Below are positions 20,050 through 33,336 of a stretch of DNA of 64,000 nucleotides, one piece after another; within the stretch, counting starts at the first letter, position 1; each line of letters starts with the position of its first letter. Source of the stretch: an uncultured Luminiphilus sp. (GTDB lineage: Bacteria; Pseudomonadota; Gammaproteobacteria; Pseudomonadales; Halieaceae); contig CALSVI010000002.1 in NCBI GenBank assembly GCA_943840615.1, positions 1 through 64,000 of the forward strand, in the 5' to 3' direction. Both the position numbers and the translations under genes were made by a program. The notes below the pieces were generated by a model, which was given only the letters and a program-made list of their open reading frames with translations, did not search any database and was not told the origin of the DNA.

Positions 20050-21269
20050 TGACTGAGCGGGTTGTGATCACCGGCTTGGGAATCGTTTCCTGCCTTGGTA
20101 ATGACGCCGCCGCGGTGCGGGATGCCTTATTCAACGGGCGATCGGGTATTACGCTGTATCAGGACCACATTGATGCCGGTATGCGCTCACAGGTGGCCGG
20201 CGCGCCGCAAATTGACCTCTCCGAGCACATCGATCGCAAACAATGGCGATTCATGGGCGACGCCGCAGGCTACGCCTACCTGAGCCTGCAGCAAGCCATC
20301 GCGCAGGCGGGTCTGACGCCAGAGCAAATCTCTCACCCGCGCACCGGTATTGTCGCCGGGTCGGGCGGTGCCTCCTCTGCGAGTCAGGTTGAAGCAGCAG
20401 ATATCCTTCGGGACCGCGGCATTCGCCGGGTCGGGCCTTATCGCGTAACGCAGACTATGGGCAGCACCGTATCGGCCTGTCTGGCAACACCCTTTCAGAT
20501 AAAGGGCGTCAACTACTCTATTTCTTCGGCTTGCTCCACCAGTGCACACTGCATCGGACATGCGATGGAACTGATTCAACTCGGCAAACAGGACGTGATG
20601 TTCGCCGGTGGCGGAGAGGAACTGCACTGGACCATGAGCGCGCTGTTCGACGCGATGGGCGCACTCTCAAGCCACTATAACGAGACGCCGGAGCGCGCCT
20701 CGCGCGCCTACGATACCGACCGGGATGGTTTTGTGATCGCCGGTGGTGGCGGCATGGTCGTGGTGGAATCTCTCACCCATGCCAAAGCGAGAGGCGCGAC
20801 GATACTCGCCGAACTGGTGGGCTATGGTGCCACCTCGGACGGTTATGACATGGTGGCACCCTCTGGCGAAGGGGCGGTGCGCTGCATGCAGCAGGCGATG
20901 GAAGCGATCGACGGGAGCATCGATTACATCAATGCTCATGGCACCAGCACCCCTGCTGGAGACATTCAGGAGCTCAATGCACTGCGAACGGTATTTGGCG
21001 ATAACGCGCCGGTAATCGGTTCAACCAAATCACTGTCGGGACACTCTCTCGGCGCTGCGGGCGTGCAGGAAGCGATCTATTCGCTTTTGATGATGCAGGA
21101 CGACTTCGTCGCGGCCTCTGCCAACATCGACAATCTCGATGAAGGTGCTGAAGGTATGCCCATTGCAATAGAGCGGGTCGACAACGCCGGGCTGAATCAG
21201 GTCATGTCAAACAGCTTTGGCTTCGGCGGCACCAACGCAACGCTAATTTTTCGTCGCTACGCCGACTGA
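20049..21269 (+). CDS. fabB: 3-oxoacyl-[ACP] synthase I
   Basis: Elongating condensing enzyme needed with FabA for unsaturated fatty acids. 406 residues; thiolase fold with catalytic Cys in '[15 protein letters not shown]' (about C162), His in '[11 protein letters not shown]' and His in '[12 protein letters not shown]'. Starts on the fabA stop (TAATG), the standard fabAB operon of gammaproteobacteria. Convergent with moeA across 24 bases with no terminator hairpin seen. Confidence 0.97.
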   Translation: MTERVVITGLGIVSCLGNDAAAVRDALFNGRSGITLYQDHIDAGMRSQVAGAPQIDLSEHIDRKQWRFMGDAAGYAYLSLQQAIAQAGLTPEQISHPRTGIVAGSGGASSASQVEAADILRDRGIRRVGPYRVTQTMGSTVSACLATPFQIKGVNYSISSACSTSAHCIGHAMELIQLGKQDVMFAGGGEELHWTMSALFDAMGALSSHYNETPERASRAYDTDRDGFVIAGGGGMVVVESLTHAKARGATILAELVGYGATSDGYDMVAPSGEGAVRCMQQAMEAIDGSIDYINAHGTSTPAGDIQELNALRTVFGDNAPVIGSTKSLSGHSLGAAGVQEAIYSLLMMQDDFVAASANIDNLDEGAEGMPIAIERVDNAGLNQVMSNSFGFGGTNATLIFRRYAD

Positions 21270-21293
21270 CGCCGATTGGGCCGCGTCGCGCTA

Positions 21294-22487
21294 TCAGAGT
21301 GCAGACAGCGGCATCACCTCTAACCAATCGCCCTCCGCTACCGTCGTGCCGGGGGCAATCACCGCCACCCCATCTGCCTCACTCAGACTACTGAGCACGC
21401 CGGAGCTTTGGCTTCGGGCCAGATGCGCGCGCATCGCTGTCCCCGTGCCAAGCAGCTGGACGCGGAGAAACTCCTCCCGTGACCCGGGTCGGGACACGGA
21501 AAAAGCCGCCTGCACCGGGAAGCGCAGCGCAGGCGTCACTTGCCCGCCCTGGCGCGCTATCAGCCAGGGCTTGGCCACCAGCGCAAAGGTGATAAAGGCA
21601 GAAACCGGATTACCGGGCAGTCCAAAGATCGGCGTGCCACAAACCTCGCCAAATGCGAGCGGTTTACCGGGCTTAATGGCCAGTTTCCAGAGATTCAATG
21701 ATCCGCGACTTTCAATCTGGCCGCGAACATGGTCTTCCTCTCCAACCGATACGCCGCCCGCCGTCACGACGCAATCAGCTTCTGCTGCCGCGTGCTCCAG
21801 CGCCTCGCCGACGCGCTCGGGATCATCAGGGATGTTGCCCAGATCTAATACCGTCATCCCCAAGGCGCCAATCTGTGCCCCTAAACTGAAGCGATTACTG
21901 TTGTAGATCTGGCCGGGATTCAAGTCGCCACTACCGGGCTCACGCAGCTCATCTCCGGTGGTCAACACTGCAACGGTGAGTGGCCTGAAGACCTTGACGG
22001 CGTCGATGCCCACCGAGGCCAATAAGCCGATGTCCTGAGGAGTCATGCGCTGCCCGGCTGCCACCAGCCGGTCCCCTGGCTGAATATCATCGCCTCGCCG
22101 GCGAATATGCTGCCCCAATATCGCAGCGGGGAGCTTAACGCCCTCGGGCAGCACCTGAGCCTCTTCCTGAAGGACCACCGAATCCGCTCCTTCCGGAATT
22201 TCCGCACCGGTAAAAATGCGGGCTGCAGTGCCCTCCTGTAGTGGTACCGGGGCCTGCCCCGCTGGAACACGCTGGCTGAGTGGAAGCACGCCAGGCACAT
22301 CCCGACTTGCCACCGCATAACCATCCATGGCGCTATTGTCCGCGGGGGGAACCGCCCGATCAGCACAGATCGCCTCTGCACAAAAGCGGTTGGCTGCCGC
22401 CTCGAGTGCCACGACTTCGCGCTCGGGCTGTGCCATGGCAGTGGCGAGGATCAGCTCAAGCGCGTCAGAGAGGGGAGTCAGCGCCAT
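21294..22487 (-). CDS. moeA: Molybdopterin molybdenumtransferase
   Basis: Inserts molybdenum into adenylylated molybdopterin. 397 residues; 'PPADNSAMDGYAVAS' (domain I/II), 'RRRGDDIQPGD', 'VLTTGDEL', 'VVTAGGVSVGEEDHV' and 'FGLPGNPVSAF' are classic MoeA motifs. A C-terminal beta domain is complete. It follows moaB by 3 bases; together they suggest the cell makes molybdenum cofactor, although no molybdoenzyme or moaA/C/D/E gene lies in the window. Confidence 0.96.
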   Translation of the reverse strand: MALTPLSDALELILATAMAQPEREVVALEAAANRFCAEAICADRAVPPADNSAMDGYAVASRDVPGVLPLSQRVPAGQAPVPLQEGTAARIFTGAEIPEGADSVVLQEEAQVLPEGVKLPAAILGQHIRRRGDDIQPGDRLVAAGQRMTPQDIGLLASVGIDAVKVFRPLTVAVLTTGDELREPGSGDLNPGQIYNSNRFSLGAQIGALGMTVLDLGNIPDDPERVGEALEHAAAEADCVVTAGGVSVGEEDHVRGQIESRGSLNLWKLAIKPGKPLAFGEVCGTPIFGLPGNPVSAFITFALVAKPWLIARQGGQVTPALRFPVQAAFSVSRPGSREEFLRVQLLGTGTAMRAHLARSQSSGVLSSLSEADGVAVIAPGTTVAEGDWLEVMPLSAL

Positions 22488-22490
22488 CGG

Positions 22491-22988
22491 TCAGTGGCCT
22501 CGCAGCACTCCAACAAAGTTGCAGGGGCGATGTTCGCTGTCGAGCTGATCCTGAAGAATGCCCTCCCATGCGGTGCGACAGGCACCGGTTGAACCGGGCA
22601 TGCAAAAGATGACCGTGCCATTCGCCATACCGGCCAACGCCCTCGATTGGACCGTCGAGGAGCCAATTTCAGCGAGGCTCAGCGCGCGGAAGACCTCTCC
22701 GAACCCGTCGATGGTTTTATCAAACAGGGGCGCCAACGCCTCGGGCGTCGAATCACGACCCGAAAAGCCGGTACCACCTGTGGTCAACACCACTTCGATG
22801 CCGGGGTTCGCGATCCACTCCGAGACAATGGCGCGAAGCTGATAAATATCGTCGAGCGCGATCTGTCGGTCGGCCAGCTCATGACCCGCCGCCAATAACG
22901 CGTCTTCCAAAAACGTCCCCGAGGTATCGGTATCCCGCGTGCGGGTATCACTGACGGTCAAAACCGCCACTTTCAGTGCTGCACTCAC
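22491..22988 (-). CDS. moaB: Molybdenum cofactor biosynthesis protein B
   Basis: 165 residues of the MoaB/Mog fold, which binds molybdopterin and may adenylylate it. 'VSDTRTRDTDTSG' and 'TTGGTGFSGRDSTPEA' are the family motifs; 'MPGSTGACRTAWEGIL' marks MoaB rather than Mog. The start is a GTG at 22988. First gene of a moaB-moeA pair; downstream of the SDR gene by 12 bases, so the three may share a transcript. Confidence 0.94.
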   Translation of the reverse strand: MSAALKVAVLTVSDTRTRDTDTSGTFLEDALLAAGHELADRQIALDDIYQLRAIVSEWIANPGIEVVLTTGGTGFSGRDSTPEALAPLFDKTIDGFGEVFRALSLAEIGSSTVQSRALAGMANGTVIFCMPGSTGACRTAWEGILQDQLDSEHRPCNFVGVLRGH

Positions 22989-23000
22989 TCTGCTTAACCC

Positions 23001-23873
23001 TTATGCGTCCGCGTAAAGCTCAATGTAGCGCCGAACCGCGCGAGGAACAAATTCCCGCCAGCTCAACTGCTGTATACCAAACTGGTGACGGATCTCGGCA
23101 CAATCGAGACTCAGGCTTGTAGGAGACTCCGCCTGACCTTCGATCAACTCCATGAGCTCCCGGGCCTCGGTAAAAGGCTGATATTGCGACGCGTTCGCCA
23201 ATACCGTCTCCATAAAGGAGTAGAGGTTGACCTCGCCGATGCCACTGTAATGATAAAGCCCCGAGCGCGGCGAGCCAGCACCCATCTGATCGATAATGCC
23301 GTGTATTACCCGCGCGACCTCCGCGACATGGACGGGGCTCCCTCTGGCCTGCTCGCTGACTCTGATGCGGTCCCCGCGGGCCAGCGCATCCAGAGCCCGG
23401 GCCAAAGGGTTGGGTCGACGGCCGCCAAACATTAATCCCAGTCGCAGAATAAACACCTCTTCGAGGGAGGCTTTGAGCAGCTCCTCAACCTCGATTAACG
23501 TTTTACCCACGGCGTCGATGGCGTCTGGCTGATCACCCTCCCGATACGGGCGGGTCAGCGAGCCGGAAAAGACGCGGGCGCTCGACAGAAACAGGTAGCT
23601 CACGCGATCCCGGGCCGCAAGCTCTGCCAGCCAGCGGGTGCGTTCAACGTCGGGTTGCCCCACCGGATCGACGCCGTCGATTTGGGTGACCAATCGGGCA
23701 TCGAGAATCAGGTCGATAGGCTCACGGCGAATCAGCTTTTTGACTTGCCTTTCGCGGCGCCACCGGGTCGTATCCATATCGACGCCAACGATCTCATGAC
23801 GCATTAACGGGGTAGCGAAAGACCGCAGCGCATAGCCCAGCGGAGAATCCAGACCCAGAACGAGTATGCGCAT
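23001..23873 (-). CDS. RmlD-like extended SDR with degenerate active site
   Basis: 290 residues from the ATG at 23873 (MRILVLGLDSPLGYALRSF); the TTG two codons upstream is less likely. A Rossmann N-terminus with a GxxxxLG variant of the nucleotide loop and 'YLFLSSARVFSGS' (the SDR Ser/Thr strand) resembles dTDP-4-dehydrorhamnose reductases. 'LRLGLMFGGRRPNPLARAL' and 'PVHVAEVARVIHGII' also match. Where the family has YxxxK (YGKSKLEGE-like) the protein reads 'VGKTLIEVE', so the catalytic Tyr and Lys seem absent. It may bind a nucleotide without reductase activity. Located between ssb and moaB; no sugar genes adjoin it. Confidence 0.8.
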   Translation of the reverse strand: MRILVLGLDSPLGYALRSFATPLMRHEIVGVDMDTTRWRRERQVKKLIRREPIDLILDARLVTQIDGVDPVGQPDVERTRWLAELAARDRVSYLFLSSARVFSGSLTRPYREGDQPDAIDAVGKTLIEVEELLKASLEEVFILRLGLMFGGRRPNPLARALDALARGDRIRVSEQARGSPVHVAEVARVIHGIIDQMGAGSPRSGLYHYSGIGEVNLYSFMETVLANASQYQPFTEARELMELIEGQAESPTSLSLDCAEIRHQFGIQQLSWREFVPRAVRRYIELYADA

Positions 23874-23918
23874 AAGCAATTAGGGCGTGCGTGACGCGAC
23901 GCTCAATCCAGCTCTTGT

Positions 23919-24368
23919 TTAAAAAGGGATGTCGTCTTCCGGGAAATCAATAGGCGCGGGCTCAGGCGCCGCCGCGGGTGCATTTGAGGCGGGTGCGCTC
24001 TGATAGCCTCCGCCATCAGAGGCCGCATTGCGGCTATCGAGCATCTGCATTTCCTGAGCCACGATTTCTGTTGAGTAACGGTCTTGGCCCGACTGATCCT
24101 GCCACTTTCGGGTTCTCAAAGAACCTTCAACGTAAACCTTGGAGCCTTTGCGCAGGTACTCGGCGGCGATCTCTGACAGCCGATTGAAAAACACCACCCG
24201 GTGCCATTCGGTGCGCTCCTGCTGGTCCCCCGTATTCTTGTCGCGCCAGCTCTCAGAGGTGGCAAGGCTGATGTTGGTCACACCGCCGCCTGAAGGCAGT
24301 ACGCGATGCTCCGGGTCGTTGCCCAGATTACCGACGAGAATGACTTTATTAATGCCGCGCGAGGCCAT
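23919..24368 (-). CDS. ssb: Single-stranded DNA-binding protein
   Basis: 149 residues from the ATG at 24368 ([20 protein letters not shown]) with AGGGAGA just before; the track ORF adds 13 unlikely residues. N-terminal OB fold (to about residue 110), then a Gly/Ala/Pro-rich linker and the acidic tip 'DFPEDDIPF' that recruits replication and repair partners. Downstream of the MFS gene by 122 bases and near uvrA, the order common in gammaproteobacteria. I see no clear LexA box. Confidence 0.98.
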   Translation of the reverse strand: MASRGINKVILVGNLGNDPEHRVLPSGGGVTNISLATSESWRDKNTGDQQERTEWHRVVFFNRLSEIAAEYLRKGSKVYVEGSLRTRKWQDQSGQDRYSTEIVAQEMQMLDSRNAASDGGGYQSAPASNAPAAAPEPAPIDFPEDDIPF

Positions 24369-24490
24369 AGGGTTCTCCCTTCTTGCTGCCGGAGACTTTG
24401 CCTGCAAAGCTCACGGATCTATGTGACTGACCTGATGACTATAGCAATGCTGCCGGTCGGGGGGTACATCATTCTCCGACAATTGCGCCC

Positions 24491-25687
24491 TTAAACTGCC
24501 GTCATCGGCGTGCGGCCATAGCGCCATAGTCCGAAAAGCCAGACCGCGGTGAGTCCGGCGAGGACCATCACCAACCCCAGCGCACCGCCCACGTGCAGCG
24601 CGCTTCCACCCAGCGCCCCTCCGGTAAACACCCCTAGAAACTGAGCACTGGCAAAAATGCCCATCGCCGTACCGCGCAGCGAGATGGGAGCGAAAATAGA
24701 GACCAGCGCAGGCAGTATCGTCTCGAGCGCGGTGAAGCCCGCAAAAAACAGTACCAGGCCCAGACCCAGCGCGGTCAAAGACACCGCCCACAACGCGATA
24801 ACCAATCCGATCACTGTCAGCACCACGGTCAGCGCCAACAAGGGGCGCGGGTCTTCGAGCTCATGGCGACCACGGATTAGCAAGGCGACGCCAGGAAGCG
24901 CGCCGCATAGGGTAGCGAGATACATCCACGCGTGGTGCGCCGGCGCCAGCCCTACCTGCTGTGTCATCACGGCCGGAATAGCCGTAAACGCCGCCATGAG
25001 TAGCAGGTGCAAACAGAAAATACTGGCATACAGTATGCCCAGCCCACGCCCCCAGAGCGCTTCGCCGAGCCGTTCACGGTCTGCAATGTGCGCGCGTCCT
25101 CCCTCACTGAGCTGCGGCGTAGCGGGTAACCAGAAGATCACCACCAAAAGCCCCAGACCGCCCATCACGGCGGTGCTCTCAAATACCCTCGACAATCCGC
25201 CCCAGGCCGCCAGAACCGGGCCCAGTACCAGTGCGAGGGCAAAGGAAATACCAATACTGGCGCCGATAATGGCAGAGGCTTTAGTGCGCTGTTCGATCCG
25301 GGTGTAGTCCGCTGCCAGTGCCATCGTCGCGGACGCAATGGCTCCAGAGCCTTGTAACAGGCGGCCAATCGCCAAACCCATGAGCGTGTCGGCAGCCGCT
25401 GCCACCACGCTGCCAAGCACCAATAAACTCAGGCCTCCAAGGATCACGGGCTTACGGCCTATCCTGTCGGACAGCCAGCCCAGGGGCACCTGCAAGACGG
25501 CCTGAGTCAGACCATAGGCCCCCAGTGCAATCCCGATGCTGGCCACATTCGACCCGGCCAGCTCCTGCGTGTAGACCGCGAATAAGGGCAGCACCATGAA
25601 CAGGCCCAGCATTCGCAGACAATAAAGACTGGCCAGGCCCAGCACGGCACGGCGTTCTAGGGCGGTAAAGGGTTCTTTGGCTAGCAC
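24491..25687 (-). CDS. MFS transporter (drug:H+ antiporter-like)
   Basis: 398 residues with about twelve hydrophobic segments. Motif A of the major facilitator family is clear in 'GWLSDRIGRKPVILGG' between helices 2 and 3, and 'QAVLQVPLG' precedes it. Starts at a GTG (25687). Between ssb and the divergent uvrA, a conserved position for an uncharacterised MFS gene in many gammaproteobacteria. The substrate is not known; a role in efflux is a guess from family resemblance. Confidence 0.9.
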   Translation of the reverse strand: MLAKEPFTALERRAVLGLASLYCLRMLGLFMVLPLFAVYTQELAGSNVASIGIALGAYGLTQAVLQVPLGWLSDRIGRKPVILGGLSLLVLGSVVAAAADTLMGLAIGRLLQGSGAIASATMALAADYTRIEQRTKASAIIGASIGISFALALVLGPVLAAWGGLSRVFESTAVMGGLGLLVVIFWLPATPQLSEGGRAHIADRERLGEALWGRGLGILYASIFCLHLLLMAAFTAIPAVMTQQVGLAPAHHAWMYLATLCGALPGVALLIRGRHELEDPRPLLALTVVLTVIGLVIALWAVSLTALGLGLVLFFAGFTALETILPALVSIFAPISLRGTAMGIFASAQFLGVFTGGALGGSALHVGGALGLVMVLAGLTAVWLFGLWRYGRTPMTAV

Positions 25688-25808
25688 GAGATCCGTCGCC
25701 TAAGCGGTTTTTCAGTGTATCACGCGGTCAAAAAGCGGACGGAGGGGGTCCGCCGCCGCCGTATCCTCGTATACTGTCGCGTTGGCAAAATTTCGGTAGG
25801 TCTTACGC

Positions 25809-28664
<2,856 letters not shown>

Positions 28665-28721
28665 AGGGCACTGGAGCACCGCGGCTAACCTGACCTCCGC
28701 CTAACAAGCTGTTTTTCAGGC

Positions 28722-28758
28722 AAAAAAAACCCCCGGCGCCTCAGCGACGGGGGTTTTT
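28722..28758. terminator. Bidirectional terminator between uvrA and rplQ
   Basis: AAAAACCCCCG and CGGGGGTTTTT flank a short loop, with an A-run on one side and T-run on the other, so it can stop transcription from both the convergent uvrA and the alpha-operon (rpsM...rplQ) side. Confidence 0.85.
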
Positions 28759-28771
28759 ATGATGGGAGCAG

Positions 28772-29179
28772 TCAGTCTTCGCCTGACTCCTCAACCACCT
28801 CCTCTACCTCAACTTCAGGCAGCGGGCGATCCACCAGCTCGACAAAAGCCATTGGGGCTTTATCACCCGTTCGGTAGCCACACTTAAGGATGCGAATATA
28901 CCCGCCCGGACGCTCCTGATAACGGGGGCCCAGCTCTTCAAACAACTTACCGACCGTTGCCTTGGAACGGGTGCGATCAAAGGCCAAACGGCGATTAGCC
29001 ACGCTGTCGCTCTTGGCCAGTGTGATCAAGGGCTCTGCATAGCTGCGGAGTTCCTTTGCCTTGGGCAGGGTCGTCTTGATTAGCTCATGCTCAACCAGTG
29101 ACACTGTCATGTTGCGAAACATGGCTTTCCTGTGTGAGCTGTTGCGATTCAGCTGTCGTCCGCTATGGCGATGACGCAT
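28772..29179 (-). CDS. rplQ: 50S ribosomal protein bL17
   Basis: 135 residues, [20 protein letters not shown] start and the '[10 protein letters not shown]' and 'GGYIRILK' motifs of bL17, with an acidic C-terminal tail ([13 protein letters not shown]). It sits near the exit-tunnel face of the large subunit. Last gene of the long minus-strand ribosomal block, directly before the bidirectional terminator; follows rpoA as in E. coli. Confidence 0.98.
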   Translation of the reverse strand: MRHRHSGRQLNRNSSHRKAMFRNMTVSLVEHELIKTTLPKAKELRSYAEPLITLAKSDSVANRRLAFDRTRSKATVGKLFEELGPRYQERPGGYIRILKCGYRTGDKAPMAFVELVDRPLPEVEVEEVVEESGED

Positions 29180-29231
29180 GACTCTATTCCTTACAAATCA
29201 TGCCCGGTTATAGCCCGGGCGTTTTCTATTC

Positions 29232-30236
29232 TCAGACGCTTAACAGGCGTTCGTCGTTTTTCAGGCTGGCAGGTGGCCAGGCTTCAAGACGCATACCCAG
29301 TGAAAGACCCCGTGAAGCCAAGACATCCTTGATTTCGGTCAAAGATTTCTTGCCCAAGTTTGGAGTCTTAAGCAGCTCAACCTCGGTGCGCTGAACGAGG
29401 TCGCCGATGTAGTAAATGTTCTCCGCCTTCAAGCAGTTTGCGGATCTGACCGTCAGTTCCAGATCGTCTACCGGGCGCAACAGGATAGGATCTACCTCTT
29501 CTGCTGCCTCTGTGGCCGCAGCCTGCGCCTCGCCCTCGAGATCCACAAACACCGCCAACTGCTGCTGGAGAATAGTCGCAGCCCGACGAATCGCTTCCTC
29601 CGGATCCAGCGTGCCATTGGTTTCCAAATCAATGATGAGCTTATCGAGGTCTGTACGCTGCTCAACCCGCGCCGAGTCCACAACATAGCTCACGCGGCGA
29701 ATAGGTGAAAATGAAGCATCCAGCGGCAAACGGCCGATCGAGCGCGTTTCTTCCTCGGGGTTTTCCCGTGCATCGGCAGGAGAATAACCGCGGCCACGCT
29801 GCACCAGCAATCGAATCGACAGCTTGGTTTTATCAGTCACCTTACAGATAACGTGATCAGGATTCGAAATCTCGACCTCGTGATCCACTTGAATGTCAGC
29901 TGCCGTGACCGTACAAGGCCCCTGTGCAGACAGCGTCAACTGCGCGGAATCGTTGCCTGCCATAGACAGCGCGACGCCCTTCAGGTTGAGCAGGATTTCA
30001 ATCACGTCTTCCTGAACGCCTTCAATGGCCGAGTACTCATGCTCGACACCATCGATTTCCACTTCGGTAATGGCACAACCGGGCATGGAAGACAGCAGGA
30101 TACGGCGCAAGGCATTGCCCAGCGTATGACCAAAGCCTCGCTCAAGCGGCTCGAGCGTTACCGTGGCACGGGTGGTAGAAGCCTCATCAACTTTGATGAC
30201 GCGGGGTGTCAAAAACTCAGTGACCGAACTTTGCAT
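29232..30236 (-). CDS. rpoA: RNA polymerase alpha subunit
   Basis: 334 residues from the ATG at 30236 ([18 protein letters not shown]); the track ORF has 26 extra residues. N-terminal assembly domain ('[20 protein letters not shown]') dimerises and binds beta and beta'; the C-terminal domain ('[22 protein letters not shown]', '[11 protein letters not shown]') contacts UP elements and activators. A flexible linker rich in Glu/Ala separates them. Lies between rpsD and rplQ, as in the alpha operon. Confidence 0.98.
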   Translation of the reverse strand: MQSSVTEFLTPRVIKVDEASTTRATVTLEPLERGFGHTLGNALRRILLSSMPGCAITEVEIDGVEHEYSAIEGVQEDVIEILLNLKGVALSMAGNDSAQLTLSAQGPCTVTAADIQVDHEVEISNPDHVICKVTDKTKLSIRLLVQRGRGYSPADARENPEEETRSIGRLPLDASFSPIRRVSYVVDSARVEQRTDLDKLIIDLETNGTLDPEEAIRRAATILQQQLAVFVDLEGEAQAAATEAAEEVDPILLRPVDDLELTVRSANCLKAENIYYIGDLVQRTEVELLKTPNLGKKSLTEIKDVLASRGLSLGMRLEAWPPASLKNDERLLSV

Positions 30237-30291
30237 AGAAGCACCTTCGATTAAATTAGGGATTGTGTAATCAGAACGAATTCGAAGTGCT

Positions 30292-30912
30292 TTACTTCGA
30301 GTACAGCTCCACAATCAAGTTTTCGTTAATTTCGCCGGGTAGATCCTGTCGCTCGGGGCGAGACTTAAAGGTGCCCTCCAGCTTATCGACATCGACCTCT
30401 ACCCAAATGGGTTCTCCACGCTGCTCAGCGATAGCCAAAGCAGACTGCACACGCAGTTGCTTTTTGGCCTTTTCGCGCACCGATACCACGTCACCGGGCT
30501 GCACCTGATACGACGAAATGTTCACGACCTTACCGTTTACCAAAATCGCCTTGTGCGCGACCAATTGCCGCGCCTCGGATCGGGTTGAGCCAAAGCCCAT
30601 GCGGTAGACCACGTTATCGAGACGACTTTCCAGCAGTTGCAGCAGGTTCTCACCGGTCGCACCTTTGAGTCGTGCAGCTTCCTTATAATAATTACGGAAC
30701 TGCTTTTCCAAGACGCCGTATATGCGACGAACCTTTTGCTTCTCACGAAGCTGAACGCCGTAATCCGAAAGCCGCCCACGACGGGCGCCATGCTGCCCTG
30801 GAGCTGTCTCGGATTTACATTTTTTATCAAATGCAGTCACACCACTTTTTAACTGCAGATCAGTGCCCTCCCGGCGGGAGAGCTTGCACTTCGGTCCAAT
30901 GTATCGAGCCAT
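30292..30912 (-). CDS. rpsD: 30S ribosomal protein uS4
   Basis: 206 residues; primary 16S rRNA binder and, in E. coli, the translational repressor of the alpha operon. [19 protein letters not shown] at the start and an S4 domain ('[22 protein letters not shown]'). Has Cys at 9 and 31, as in Pseudomonas-type S4. Located between rpsK and rpoA; the rpsM leader upstream may be its target, but this was not shown. Confidence 0.98.
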   Translation of the reverse strand: MARYIGPKCKLSRREGTDLQLKSGVTAFDKKCKSETAPGQHGARRGRLSDYGVQLREKQKVRRIYGVLEKQFRNYYKEAARLKGATGENLLQLLESRLDNVVYRMGFGSTRSEARQLVAHKAILVNGKVVNISSYQVQPGDVVSVREKAKKQLRVQSALAIAEQRGEPIWVEVDVDKLEGTFKSRPERQDLPGEINENLIVELYSK

Positions 30913-30936
30913 TTGCTAAGTCCTCTCTGACGCGCG

Positions 30937-31326
30937 TTACACGCGGCGCTTTTTAGGTGGGCGACAACCGTTATGCGGAATCGGTGTCACATCGGTGATA
31001 TTCGTAATCTTGTAGCCACAGCTATTCAGCGCCCGCACTGCGGACTCGCGGCCTGGTCCAGGACCTTTGACTTGTACGTCGAGGTTTCGAAGACCATATT
31101 CCTTGGCCGATTCACCCGCGCGCTCTGCCGCTACCTGCGCGGCAAATGGGGTCGACTTGCGCGAACCGCGGAAGCCAGAGCCGCCGGCGGTCGCCCAACT
31201 CAGGGTATTACCCTGACGATCAGTAATCGTAATAATGGTGTTGTTGAACGACGCATGAATATGCGCCACACCGTCTACCACCTGCTTGGTGATCTTGCGT
31301 TTCGTTGTCTTGGCGCTTTTTGCCAT
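30937..31326 (-). CDS. rpsK: 30S ribosomal protein uS11
   Basis: 129 residues with '[19 protein letters not shown]' and the C-terminal '[18 protein letters not shown]'. Part of the platform of the small subunit near the mRNA exit. An 85-base gap before it (after rpsM) contains GC-rich inverted repeats whose role is unclear; 24 bases separate it from rpsD. Confidence 0.98.
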   Translation of the reverse strand: MAKSAKTTKRKITKQVVDGVAHIHASFNNTIITITDRQGNTLSWATAGGSGFRGSRKSTPFAAQVAAERAGESAKEYGLRNLDVQVKGPGPGRESAVRALNSCGYKITNITDVTPIPHNGCRPPKKRRV

Positions 31327-31411
31327 CTTTTACTCTCTTCAATATCGACGCTACAAAAAGTGATGTAGCTCCACCAAAGTTGCCGCCCGCGCTGCGCGAG
31401 CGACGGCCTTT

Positions 31412-31768
31412 TTACCTGCGAATGGGCTTACGGGGCCCTTTCCTTGTCCGTGCGTTGGTCTTGGTACGCTGACCGCGAAGGGGTAGACCCCTCCGGTGAC
31501 GCAGACCACGGTTACAACCGAGATCCATCAGACGCTTGATGTTCATCGACACCTCACGACGAAGGTCACCCTCGACATTCATTTCTGACACCAGGGAACG
31601 CAATTGATCCAGCTCACCCTCTGACAGCTCACCGATTTTGGTGCTCTCAGGGATATTGCTTACTTCGCACAATTTCTTGGCCTTGGTTCTGCCAATGCCA
31701 AATATGTGGGTCAGCGACACCACTGCGTGCTTATGATCTGGGATGTTGACTCCGGCGATACGCGCCAT
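31412..31768 (-). CDS. rpsM: 30S ribosomal protein uS13
   Basis: 118 residues, [19 protein letters not shown], with the helix-two-turn-helix and basic C-terminal tail ([11 protein letters not shown]) that contacts P-site tRNA. It is the first gene of the alpha group (rpsM-rpsK-rpsD-rpoA-rplQ). The 105 bases upstream could hold the S4-binding leader and a weak promoter. Confidence 0.98.
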   Translation of the reverse strand: MARIAGVNIPDHKHAVVSLTHIFGIGRTKAKKLCEVSNIPESTKIGELSEGELDQLRSLVSEMNVEGDLRREVSMNIKRLMDLGCNRGLRHRRGLPLRGQRTKTNARTRKGPRKPIRR

Positions 31769-31842
31769 CTTTTATCTCCACACCTGTTGATTGGCACACC
31801 CGCGGGCACACCCTGCCGGCGCACCACGAAAAACGGGCGCGC

Positions 31843-31871
31843 ATGTTAATGATTTCAGCACAAGGCTTCAA
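31843..31871 (-). promoter_or_regulatory. Possible alpha-operon promoter
   Basis: Minus strand reads TTGAAG, 17 bases, TAACAT, just after rpmJ and about 75 bases before rpsM. Each box matches 4 of 6 consensus bases. The leader between it and rpsM is where S4-dependent control would act in E. coli. Confidence 0.35.
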
Positions 31872-31873
31872 GG

Positions 31874-31990
31874 TCAGCCCTGCCGCTGCTTATGGCGGGG
31901 ATCCGAAGAGCAGATCACCCTGACCACACCTTTACGACGCACCACTTTGCAGTTGCGGCACATCTTCTTGACCGAAGCTCGCACTTTCAT
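31874..31990 (-). CDS. rpmJ: 50S ribosomal protein bL36
   Basis: 38 residues, missed by the ORF track because of size: [23 protein letters not shown]..., ending [11 protein letters not shown]. It carries the zinc-binding set CxxC, Cys and His, so it is the zinc (C+) form. Starts 16 bases after secY, the usual secY-rpmJ-rpsM order. Confidence 0.96.
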   Translation of the reverse strand: MKVRASVKKMCRNCKVVRRKGVVRVICSSDPRHKQRQG

Positions 31991-32006
31991 CAGAAACTCC
32001 TGATTC

Positions 32007-33333
32007 CTATCTCACTCGACCCGCGGGGCTAAGGTTCCCGAGGTTGGCTTTCTTCATCACACCTTCGTACTGATGCGACATCAGATGGCTTTGTACCTGC
32101 GCCATGAAATCCATCACCACCACCACCACAATCAGCATGGAGGTTCCGCCCAAATAAAAGGGCACGTTAAACATCACCACCAAAAACTGGGGCAACAGGC
32201 AGACCAGCGCAATATAGGCTGATCCAAATACCGTCAGTCGTGTCAGCACGCCGTCGATATAGTTCGCCGTTTGCTGTCCGGGTCGGATACCTGGCACAAA
32301 TGCGCCCGAGCGCTTCAGGTTGTCAGCCACTTCCTGCGGGTTGAACATCAACGCCGTATAGAAGAAGCAAAAGAACACAATGAAGCCCGTGAACAACAAA
32401 ATATTCAGTGGCTGACCGGGACCGATCGCTACCGCGAGATCCTGCAGCCAGTCCGAGCTGTCGCCGCTACCCACCCACTGCGCCACCGACGCGGGGAATA
32501 GCAAAATCGAACTGGCAAAAATAGCCGGGATCACACCCGCCATATTGACCTTGAGCGGCAGGTGAGAGGCCTGTGCCTGCATCATGCGACGGCCCTGCTG
32601 TCGCTTCGCATAGTTCACGGTAATCCGGCGCTGACCACGCTCAATAAAGACCACGAGATAAATCACAACCGCCGCCAGCACCAGGATGCCCAGCAAGATC
32701 AGGATGCTAATTTCGCCCTGGCGAGCCTGCTCAAGCGACTGGCCAATGGCTGCAGGCAGACCCCGCAACAATACCGGCAAAAATCAGCAGCGAGATGCCA
32801 TTACCCACGCCACGCTCGGTGATTTGCTCTCCCAGCCACATCATAAATACGGCGCCCGTCACCAGAGAGGCGACCGCTGTGACATAAAAACTCAGCCCCG
32901 TTGCGTAGGTAAGTCCCTGATTGGCAAGACCCACGGTCATACCGGACCCCTGCACCAGCGCCAGCACTACCGTCAGATAGCGGGTCCACTGCGAAATCTT
33001 GCGCCTGCCCGCCTCACCTTCTTTCTTCAGCTGTTCCAGCTGAGGTGTGACCGCGGTCATTAACTGCATAATGATAGACGCAGAGATGTACGGCAGGATG
33101 CCCAGCGCCAGAATACTCATGCGCTCAAGAGCGCCGCCAGAAAACACATTGGCCAGTCCCAGAATGGTGCCCTGATTCTGATCAAAAAGGGCTGCCAGCT
33201 GCTCGGGGTCAATACCGGGCACAGGAATGTGCGTGCCAACGCGATAGATCAACAGCGCAATCAGCACGAAGCGCAGGCGAGCGAATAACTCTCCCGTGCC
33301 GGCTGAATTCATGTTGGGCATCCCGTTAGCCAT
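32007..33333 (-). CDS. secY: Protein translocase SecY (one-base frameshift in the given sequence)
   Basis: Ten-helix channel of the Sec translocon. The track shows two fragments (32731-33333 and 32007-32780). They join at '[24 protein letters not shown]': the run CCCC at 32761-32764 has one base too many; CCC would give one 441-residue protein, the normal SecY length. The N-terminal part holds the plug and TM1-4 region, the C-terminal part the cytosolic loops '[13 protein letters not shown]' and '[15 protein letters not shown]'. As the gene is essential and single, a sequencing error is far more likely than a real break. Between rplO and rpmJ. Confidence 0.93.
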
Positions 33334-33336
33334 CGA

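Noticed and set aside
25688-25808. Possible LexA (SOS) box between the MFS gene and uvrA
   Set aside because: ACTGT half-site is present but no CTGT-N8-ACAG palindrome.
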